Part shown: one piece after another, positions 1-5,045 of the stretch
How the letters are laid out: each line of letters begins with the position of its first letter
Numbering within the stretch: the stretch's first letter is position 1
NCBI GenBank assembly: GCA_023437885.1
Contig: JAEZFH010000506.1
Span: 1 to 5,045 of the forward strand
Source: Bacillota bacterium
Lineage (GTDB): Bacteria; Bacillota; Clostridia; Lachnospirales; Lachnospiraceae
Direction of reading: 5' to 3'
Length of the DNA: 5,045 bases
Notes under the pieces: generated by a model
The model's database searches: none
Seen by the model: only the letters and a program-made list of their open reading frames with translations
What the model was told of the DNA's origin: nothing
Made by a program: the position numbers and the translations under genes

Positions 1-2667
1 GGAGGGGCGCAACACCCTCGACATAGAAGACTGGAAGCCGGATTTATGGATAATTATCTGAGCTTTCGGCTGAACCGGATTGGCTTGGAGCAATATATCG
101 GGGAGACACAGAGCCTTTTGGAGGAGCTGCCGGGTCAGGTGGAGAGCCAGACGCAGAACCTGATTAAAGCACATCTGGCAATCGTATCAAATAAGCGAAA
201 ATCGGCAAAGGAGCTGCTGGACCGCTTACGAAAGGCGGATGTTCCCGGAAAGGGCAGTCCGGTACTGGAATACTGTGCACATTTATACCTGGAATGCTTA
301 TATTCCAAGGAAGAGGAGACCATTCGAGAGGCTGTGGGAAGGATACAGCAATATTACGAGAACGGACACAGGGACTGGCAAATTCTTTGGTTCCTCCTTA
401 ATCTCGACAGCAGCTACAGTAAATTCCCCGGAAATAAGCTGGCGGACATTCGTGAGCAGTATGAGCTGGGACGACGCAGTCCGATTTTATATTATGAAGC
501 AGTCTGTATCCTGAACCAGGAGGCCGTTTTGCTTCGAGAGCTGCAGAATTTCGAAATCCAGGTATTGAATTACGGGATTAAGAACTTCATTGTATCAAAG
601 GAGTTGGCCCAGCAATTCATCTATCTGGCGGGCAAGAGAAAGACCTTCCATCCGGTCCTTTTCCGGTGCCTGACCAGATTATATGATGAATATGGAGATA
701 ACGAAACCTTATCTGCAATCTGCTGTCTTCTGATTAAGGGAATGAAGAAATCGCAGGAATACTTCGAATGGTACCGCTTAGGGGTGGAAGCCCAGCTGCG
801 CATCACTGAGCTTTACGAATATTACATGTATAGCATCAGCTATGACCGGAAGGAAGCCATATCGCAGCCGGTGCTGCTATATTTTATCTATAACAGCAGC
901 CTGAATGACCGAAAGAAGGCGTATTTGTATGCCAATATCGTCAAATACAGGGACAGGCATGAACCGGTTTACAGAAGCTATTTAAAACGGATGGAGGTAT
1001 TTGCCGCCGAGATGCTTAAGGCTCATCAGATCAGCAATGATCTGGCAGTATTGTACCGGGAGCTTTTTACCAGGAATACACTCGGAGCCCAGCTTTGCGG
1101 GCATCTGCCCTATGTGATGTACCGGCAGGAATTTTATTGTGAGAATCCTAAGATCGAAACCATCAGGGTATTACACAAAGAGCTGGAATCGGGGGAGAGC
1201 CATACGTTGATCAATGGCAGGGCTCAAATTGATGTTTTTACTGATAATGCGGAAATACTGCTGGTGGATGGTGAGGGCAACCGTTATCTCGAAACGATTG
1301 ATTACAGTGTAACTCCATATCTGAAGCCGGAGGATTATGAAGCTCATTGTCTGGAATATGGCCGGCCTCCCATGCTTTTGCTCCATCTCTTTAACCGTTA
1401 TCAGAATCACCGGATTATGAATGAGGCGGCAAGCGCGCTTCGCAAGCAGGTGCTGTTGATTGAAGGGCTGACCAGGGAATATGCCACAGACTGCCATCAG
1501 GCGTTAATAGAATATTACTATGAGAATTACAATGATGAGCTTTTGGAGCATTATCTGAATCAGATCGACCTGCATTGTCTGGAGCCCTCTGAGCGGGCAA
1601 AATATATGGAATTTATGGTGGTAAGAAAGCTTTATGACCGTGCCTTGACTGCCCTGGAGGTGTTCGGCTTTGAAGGAATTACAATAAATCGTCTGGTAAA
1701 GCTGTGCTCCGGATGGATGCTGACCCCGGAGGCGGACCGGAGGAATGAGTTAATGGTCCGGCTGTGCCATTATGTTTATACCCATGGTAAATATGACGAA
1801 GGTGTCCTGAAATATCTGCTTCAGTATTACGAGGGTTCGGAAAAAGAGATGCTGAAGCTCTGGAGGGCGGCAAGGAGCTTTGAGCTGGAAGCCCATCTGT
1901 TGGAGGAGCGGCTTTTAATCCGGATGCTCTATACACAAAGTGATAACCCGGACAGTTTTCCGGTTTTTGGGCAATATTACCGGGAGGTAACAAATCATAC
2001 GCTGGTGCGGGCATATCTGACCTTTCATGCCTACCGGTATTTGGTACAGGAGCGGGAGCTTCCCCAGGAGCTTTTCCCGATTATGAAACGGGAGCTGAAC
2101 TACGAGGAGAATGAAGTATGCCTTCTTGCCTGGTTAAAGAACAATGTACATAACAAGGAGCTTACCGGAAGTGAGCTGGACTTTGTAGAGTATCAGCTCG
2201 ACCGGTTGGAGAAGAAGGAGATTATATTACCCTTCTTTGCCGAGTATGGAGACCGTGTGATATTACCTCAGAAGCTTCAGGATAAATGCTTCATTACCTA
2301 TGTTGCAGATCCGAGAAGCCGGGTATATATCCACTACCGCCTTATGAAGCAGGAGGATCAGGAGTTTATGATCCAGCGCATGCCCAATGTCTTTCTTGGA
2401 ATTCATGTTAAGGAACTGGTTCTCTTCTATCATGAGACAGTGGAGTATTATATAACCCAGGAGTATGATGGGCAGGAAACAGCCACCGAAAGCTTATATG
2501 CCAGGTACGAATGCGATACGGTTATGACGGATGATACCAAATATAATCAAATTAATCTGATGCTGATGGCGATGGAGCTGGAGGATGAAAATGCGCTGCT
2601 GGAAATGATGGAAAATTATGTCCGAAGGGATTATCTGGCGGCTACCTGTTTTAGCCAGCTTGACTAG
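1..2667 (+). CDS. DUF5717-type large helical-repeat protein, 5' end outside the window
   Basis: No biochemical function is known to me; by pattern it resembles the DUF5717 family of Lachnospiraceae. The first ATG in frame is at 46 (873 residues from there), but the frame stays open to base 1 and the 15 codons before it read as plausible protein. The ATG has only a weak GGAAG upstream, and family members as I recall them are longer, with an extra N-terminal beta-rich region, so the real start is probably outside the window. Numbering from the Met at 46, residues 1-380 and about 430-730 are tyrosine- and leucine-rich amphipathic helices resembling TPR/PPR-type repeats (for example around 530-545 and 578-595). 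A short beta-type insert lies at about 386-425, and a beta-rich C-terminal region at about 735-840. There is no signal peptide or membrane segment in the visible part, so it is probably cytoplasmic. It lies upstream of the DUF5716-type gene and is likely co-transcribed, suggesting a scaffold or partner role (inference). Confidence 0.85.
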   Translation, partial: GGAQHPRHRRLEAGFMDNYLSFRLNRIGLEQYIGETQSLLEELPGQVESQTQNLIKAHLAIVSNKRKSAKELLDRLRKADVPGKGSPVLEYCAHLYLECLYSKEEETIREAVGRIQQYYENGHRDWQILWFLLNLDSSYSKFPGNKLADIREQYELGRRSPILYYEAVCILNQEAVLLRELQNFEIQVLNYGIKNFIVSKELAQQFIYLAGKRKTFHPVLFRCLTRLYDEYGDNETLSAICCLLIKGMKKSQEYFEWYRLGVEAQLRITELYEYYMYSISYDRKEAISQPVLLYFIYNSSLNDRKKAYLYANIVKYRDRHEPVYRSYLKRMEVFAAEMLKAHQISNDLAVLYRELFTRNTLGAQLCGHLPYVMYRQEFYCENPKIETIRVLHKELESGESHTLINGRAQIDVFTDNAEILLVDGEGNRYLETIDYSVTPYLKPEDYEAHCLEYGRPPMLLLHLFNRYQNHRIMNEAASALRKQVLLIEGLTREYATDCHQALIEYYYENYNDELLEHYLNQIDLHCLEPSERAKYMEFMVVRKLYDRALTALEVFGFEGITINRLVKLCSGWMLTPEADRRNELMVRLCHYVYTHGKYDEGVLKYLLQYYEGSEKEMLKLWRAARSFELEAHLLEERLLIRMLYTQSDNPDSFPVFGQYYREVTNHTLVRAYLTFHAYRYLVQERELPQELFPIMKRELNYEENEVCLLAWLKNNVHNKELTGSELDFVEYQLDRLEKKEIILPFFAEYGDRVILPQKLQDKCFITYVADPRSRVYIHYRLMKQEDQEFMIQRMPNVFLGIHVKELVLFYHETVEYYITQEYDGQETATESLYARYECDTVMTDDTKYNQINLMLMAMELEDENALLEMMENYVRRDYLAATCFSQLD

Positions 2668-2698
2668 ACAATACACACGGTAAATTTGTGCTTGCAAA

Positions 2699-2721
2699 AT
2701 GTGAAAGCAGAGCTTTCTCAT
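2699..2721 (+). other. Imperfect hairpin in the gap between the first two genes
   Basis: The arms 2699-2708 and 2712-2721 pair at 9 of 10 positions (one T-T mismatch at 2702/2718) around an AGA loop; the inner six pairs, GAAAGC with GCTTTC, are perfect. No run of T follows (the next bases are CCCAAACTC), so it does not look like a standard intrinsic terminator. It could be an RNA processing or stability element that tunes the ratio of the first protein to the second, or it could be chance. The rest of the 91-base gap (2668-2758) shows only the ribosome binding site of the next gene. Confidence 0.35.
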
Positions 2722-2747
2722 CCCAAACTCGCAGGCATTGGAAACAT

Positions 2748-2753
2748 GGGGGA
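2748..2753 (+). promoter_or_regulatory. Ribosome binding site that sets the start of the DUF5716-type gene
   Basis: GGGGGA lies 5 bases before the ATG at 2759. An in-frame TTG at 2738 would add seven residues (METWGIK), but it has only a weak GCAGG two to three bases upstream. The protein beginning MDNARKLIVGYD goes straight into the first beta strand, as expected for this fold. The ATG is therefore preferred. Confidence 0.6.
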
Positions 2754-2758
2754 TTAAG

Positions 2759-4024
2759 ATGGATAACGCTAGAAAATTGATTGTCGGCTATGATTTATGT
2801 GAGGATTATTCCCAAATCAGCTGCTATAGCTACAAATCCTTTGAACCGGTTCCAATTCTGTGCAAGGACGAGCAGGGGTTAATTCCTACTGCACTATGTG
2901 TGCACTCAGACACAAAGCAATGGCTGTTTGGAGAGGAGGCCGTTGTCTGTGGTTCAGGTAATGGAGGGATCTTGGTCGACCGCCTTCTGGATAAGCTGAT
3001 CCGGGGAGTACAGGTGGAGGTATTTGGTCAAAGCATATCTGCAGTTGAGTTAATGGAAAAATATTTTCGTAAGACCCTGACTCTGATTAAGGAGCATTTT
3101 CCTGTGGAGCCGATTACGCAGATGGTGGTTACAGTCCGTAATATGCAGCCGGCATTGGCAGAGGGGATTTATGCTGCTTTGGAATTATTGGGGCTGGAGA
3201 AGGACCGCGTTACGGTAATGAGCCATGCAGGAGCCTATCTATATTATGCATTAAGCCAGGATAAGGCCTTGTGGATCAATGATGTCGGCTTATTTGATTT
3301 TAGCAGGGAGGGGCTGCTTTATTATCAGATGAGACTAAACCGCAGAAGCCGGCCGATGATAGCCGGAACAGCCAGAACCGACTGCAGTGCGACTTTAAAT
3401 TACGCGATGACGGATAAGCCGGAGAAGCAGGCTTATGTATTCGAAACGCTTGCCAATTCGCTGCTGCATAAGCAGCTGGTAACAACCCTGTATTTTACAG
3501 GAGTGGGCTTTATGGGGAATTGGGCAGAGGAGGTACTGGGAAGACTCTGCGCCGGAAGAAGGGTTTTCCTGGGGCAGAACCTGTTTACCAAGGGGGCCTG
3601 CTATGCTGCAAAGGAGCTTTGCGGCGAGCGCCAGCTGGAGAACTTTATTCTGCTGCAGGAGGATATGATTACAAGCGATATTGGAATCAGAGTTTATAAG
3701 GATACCAAATTTGAGGAGGTTTTGCTGGCAAAGGCCGGTGAGCTTTGGTATGAAGTGAATCATAGCATTGAGGTCATTTTAGAGGGCGCCCGGGAGGGAG
3801 AGGCAGAGCTGGAAATTGTGCAGAGGAATATCATGAACCGGGATATTGTACGGGAGAAGCTGTATCTGACCAGAATACCCAAACGGCCGGACCGGATGAC
3901 CAGGCTGGAACTGAAGCTTACCTTTCAGGATAGCTCCAGCGGAAAGCTGGCAGTCGGTGATCTGGGATTTGGTGAGTTCTATCCGGGAACCGGACGGGTT
4001 ACAGAATTTCCTATAGGACTATGA
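2759..4024 (+). CDS. DUF5716-type protein with a degenerate Hsp70-like architecture
   Basis: This 421-residue protein resembles the DUF5716 family, whose function is unknown to me. Read in order, it mimics Hsp70 (DnaK). IVGYDLCEDYS (8-18) sits where the phosphate-1 loop (GIDLGTTNS) would be. IPTAL (42-46) and LFGEEAV (56-62) match the TPSVV and VGEPAK strands. A segment at 119-165 (ITQMVVTV, then LLGLEKDRVTVMSHAGAYLYYAL) matches the ITVPAYF to EPTAAALAYGL region. LFDFSREG (178-185) stands at phosphate-2 (DLGGGT). YFTGVGF (245-251) and FTKGACYAA (276-284) match the adenosine motif and the final GAA helix. Residues 295-400 resemble the linker and substrate-binding beta domain, ending in IPKRP...LELKLTF. 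Key glycines and threonines of both phosphate loops are absent, and only about 60 residues separate phosphate-2 from the adenosine motif (about 150 in DnaK), so subdomain IIB seems reduced. There is no lid domain. It is probably cytoplasmic, with loss of ATPase activity likely but unproven. It ends 18 bases before the next gene. Confidence 0.85.
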   Translation: MDNARKLIVGYDLCEDYSQISCYSYKSFEPVPILCKDEQGLIPTALCVHSDTKQWLFGEEAVVCGSGNGGILVDRLLDKLIRGVQVEVFGQSISAVELMEKYFRKTLTLIKEHFPVEPITQMVVTVRNMQPALAEGIYAALELLGLEKDRVTVMSHAGAYLYYALSQDKALWINDVGLFDFSREGLLYYQMRLNRRSRPMIAGTARTDCSATLNYAMTDKPEKQAYVFETLANSLLHKQLVTTLYFTGVGFMGNWAEEVLGRLCAGRRVFLGQNLFTKGACYAAKELCGERQLENFILLQEDMITSDIGIRVYKDTKFEEVLLAKAGELWYEVNHSIEVILEGAREGEAELEIVQRNIMNRDIVREKLYLTRIPKRPDRMTRLELKLTFQDSSSGKLAVGDLGFGEFYPGTGRVTEFPIGL

Positions 4025-4030
4025 TAAAAG

Positions 4031-4035
4031 AGGAG
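4031..4035 (+). promoter_or_regulatory. Strong ribosome binding site of the TPR-like gene
   Basis: AGGAG lies 7 bases before the ATG at 4043, in an 18-base gap after the preceding stop codon. The spacing and lack of room for a promoter support co-transcription with the DUF5716-type gene. A closer ATG at 4039 reads only three codons before a stop, which confirms 4043 as the start. Confidence 0.75.
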
Positions 4036-4042
4036 AGAATGC

Positions 4043-4873
4043 ATGAGTAAGCTGATATTATGCAGTGGAGCAAGAACCACGAGACCATATGGTTTTTCCT
4101 CAAGCGGCATCCGGGTATATTCGATGGAGGAGCTTTGCTATTATCTATATCATCATGTCTATCTGATCGAGGAGGAAATTTTTCAGGATGATTTAATCGA
4201 CTGGATCCAAACCGAGCTGAAGCTGCCCGACCGGGCTGAGAAGCTGAGAAAATTAAAGGAGCGGAAGGCAGATGCCAAGACCATGGTCACGGTGGTTTTA
4301 TGCAGTGCCGATTATTATACGGAATATGAGATTAAGAGCCTGCTAAAGGTTTTGGATGAAATAGCTGCAATGCCAAGGATAAAAAAGAGCTGCCTGAGGG
4401 CGAAGCATTACCTGGATAAACAGCAGTACCGGGAAGCTTCCGCAGAATATGAAAAGCTGTTAACTGCTGCGCAGGCCAAAGAATTTACTCCGGAGGAATA
4501 CGGTGATCTTCTTCATAACCTGGCCGTGACCAGACTCCATACCGTTGGTTTTGGAGCAGCGGTCCAGCTTTTTGAGCAGGCTTATGTACGAAACCGCAGG
4601 GAGGAGACATTACGGCAATTCCTGTCCGTACTTAAGATCTTGGGATGGGAGGAGCAGTACCAGGAGAAGCTGGAGGAGTATCAGGTAGAGGAAGTGCTTT
4701 GTATCAGCTTGGAGGAGGCTCTGGAAGACAGGTTTCAAGAGGCGGCGGTGTGCAGCGCAATGGAAGTCCTAAATGATCTGAAGCAGAAAAAAGTTCAAGG
4801 GCTGATGGAGGATTATTACCGCAGGGCAGATGAGATGCTGGAGGACTGGATAGGGAAGATACGGCAGATTTAA
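4043..4873 (+). CDS. TPR-like protein, conserved partner of the DUF5717/DUF5716 pair
   Basis: This is a 276-residue protein with no named family that I can give, though its N-terminal pattern (LILCSG at 4-9, RPYGF at 14-18, then VYSMEELCYYLYHHVYLIEEE at about 25-45) looks like a hypothetical protein I associate with this locus in Lachnospiraceae. Residues 1-110 form a mixed N-terminal domain, including a short hydrophobic strand at 80-87 (TMVTVVLC) followed by SADYYTEYE. Residues 119-140 (YLDKQQYREASAEYEKLL) fit a TPR motif, and 153-187 fit a second one (LLHNLAV, then GAAVQLFEQAY). Residues 200-276 are highly charged, Glu/Lys-rich helices that may form a coiled coil. There is no signal peptide or membrane segment, so it is probably cytoplasmic. 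TPR modules bind peptides or other proteins, and next to an Hsp70-like protein an adaptor or co-chaperone role is reasonable, but this is inference. Confidence 0.85.
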   Translation: MSKLILCSGARTTRPYGFSSSGIRVYSMEELCYYLYHHVYLIEEEIFQDDLIDWIQTELKLPDRAEKLRKLKERKADAKTMVTVVLCSADYYTEYEIKSLLKVLDEIAAMPRIKKSCLRAKHYLDKQQYREASAEYEKLLTAAQAKEFTPEEYGDLLHNLAVTRLHTVGFGAAVQLFEQAYVRNRREETLRQFLSVLKILGWEEQYQEKLEEYQVEEVLCISLEEALEDRFQEAAVCSAMEVLNDLKQKKVQGLMEDYYRRADEMLEDWIGKIRQI

Positions 4874-4914
4874 GAAAAATTGAGATAAGCGGCGAAAGAA
4901 ATGGGAAATAACAA

Positions 4915-4920
4915 TATAAT
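4915..4920 (+). promoter_or_regulatory. Possible -10 box before the last gene
   Basis: A perfect TATAAT lies 20 bases before the ATG at 4941. The best -35 candidate at 17-base spacing (GCGAAA, 4892-4897) matches only three of six positions of TTGACA, and the TTGAGA at 4880 is 29 bases away. Transcription from here would give a leader of about 14 bases that still includes the ribosome binding site. It may be a weak internal promoter or chance in an A/T-rich 67-base gap (4874-4940), which otherwise shows no terminator hairpin. Confidence 0.3.
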
Positions 4921-4928
4921 CATACAGT

Positions 4929-4933
4929 GAGGA
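4929..4933 (+). promoter_or_regulatory. Ribosome binding site of the last, partial gene
   Basis: GAGGA lies 7 bases before the ATG at 4941, a standard arrangement that supports this start. Confidence 0.65.
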
Positions 4934-4940
4934 TTAAGGA

Positions 4941-5045
4941 ATGGGATTGTTTGGTATATTTTCAAGAAAGAAAAGAGTGGTGCAGGACGATTCAGGGCGG
5001 GAGAAGATTATGGAGGAAGAGGCAATAGCCCCATCCCCTGAGAAA
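4941..5045 (+). CDS. Unidentified protein, 3' end outside the window
   Basis: Only the first 35 residues are visible, and the frame is open to the right edge. The N-terminus MGLFGIFSRKKR has a short hydrophobic stretch followed by a basic cluster, which is too short for a classical signal peptide but could be an amphipathic membrane-contacting helix. It is followed by a charged, probably disordered region (REKIMEEEAIAPSPEK). I cannot assign a family. The good ribosome binding site and its position 67 bases after the TPR-like gene suggest it belongs to the same operon, perhaps with its own weak promoter. No function should be read from this fragment. Confidence 0.7.
   Translation, partial: MGLFGIFSRKKRVVQDDSGREKIMEEEAIAPSPEK

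Noticed and set aside
1..6. GGAGGG at the left edge as a ribosome binding site for the ATG at 46
   Set aside because: It is about 40 bases from the ATG, far beyond usable spacing.
239..514. 91-codon + strand frame inside the first gene
   Set aside because: Out-of-frame overlap with a long gene, with no ribosome binding site or domain support.
1679..2014. 111-codon minus-strand frame, and the similar ones at 1171-1497 and 3395-3763
   Set aside because: Antisense to long coding regions, low-complexity Pro/Ser/His/Leu-rich composition and no family resemblance.
2660..2686. Possible promoter TTGACT with TAAATT at the end of the first gene
   Set aside because: Spacer of only 15 bases and a poor -10 match, and the -35 lies in coding sequence; operon read-through is the simpler explanation.
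2494..2721. 75-codon frame on the minus strand spanning the end of the first gene and the following gap
   Set aside because: Almost entirely antisense to a well-supported gene, with no recognisable domain; a shadow frame.
2738..2758. TTG start at 2738 for the DUF5716-type gene, adding seven residues
   Set aside because: Weak, badly spaced ribosome binding site; the ATG at 2759 has GGGGGA five bases upstream and begins right before the conserved first strand.

Overview
The window looks like a chromosomal segment from an anaerobic Firmicute, most likely a Lachnospiraceae (Clostridium cluster XIVa-type) gut bacterium. This is inferred from roughly even base composition, strong purine-rich ribosome binding sites, short gaps between co-directional genes, and proteins that resemble families I know mainly from Lachnospiraceae genomes (DUF5717 and DUF5716). 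Nothing suggests recent transfer: I see no transposase, tRNA, integrase, CRISPR array or long repeat, and composition appears uniform.

Layout, all on the + strand. (1) Positions 1-2667 hold a large helical-repeat protein of the DUF5717 type. Its frame is open through the left edge, so its N-terminus is probably missing. (2) A 91-base gap contains an imperfect hairpin and a ribosome binding site. (3) Positions 2759-4024 hold a 421-residue DUF5716-type protein that, read by eye, follows the order of motifs of an Hsp70 chaperone: a degenerate nucleotide-binding domain, a hydrophobic linker, and a substrate-binding-beta-like C-terminus. (4) After 18 bases, positions 4043-4873 hold a 276-residue TPR-like protein. 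(5) A 67-base gap has a perfect TATAAT box. (6) From 4941 a new gene starts and runs off the right edge (first 35 residues only).

The three main genes appear to form one conserved operon with no known function. The sequence suggests a chaperone-like module: an Hsp70-shaped protein that has lost the glycine-rich phosphate-binding motifs, flanked by two scaffold proteins built from helical repeats. That reading is inference from motif order and context; no biochemical role is established. The most interesting point is the possible Hsp70 pseudo-ATPase.
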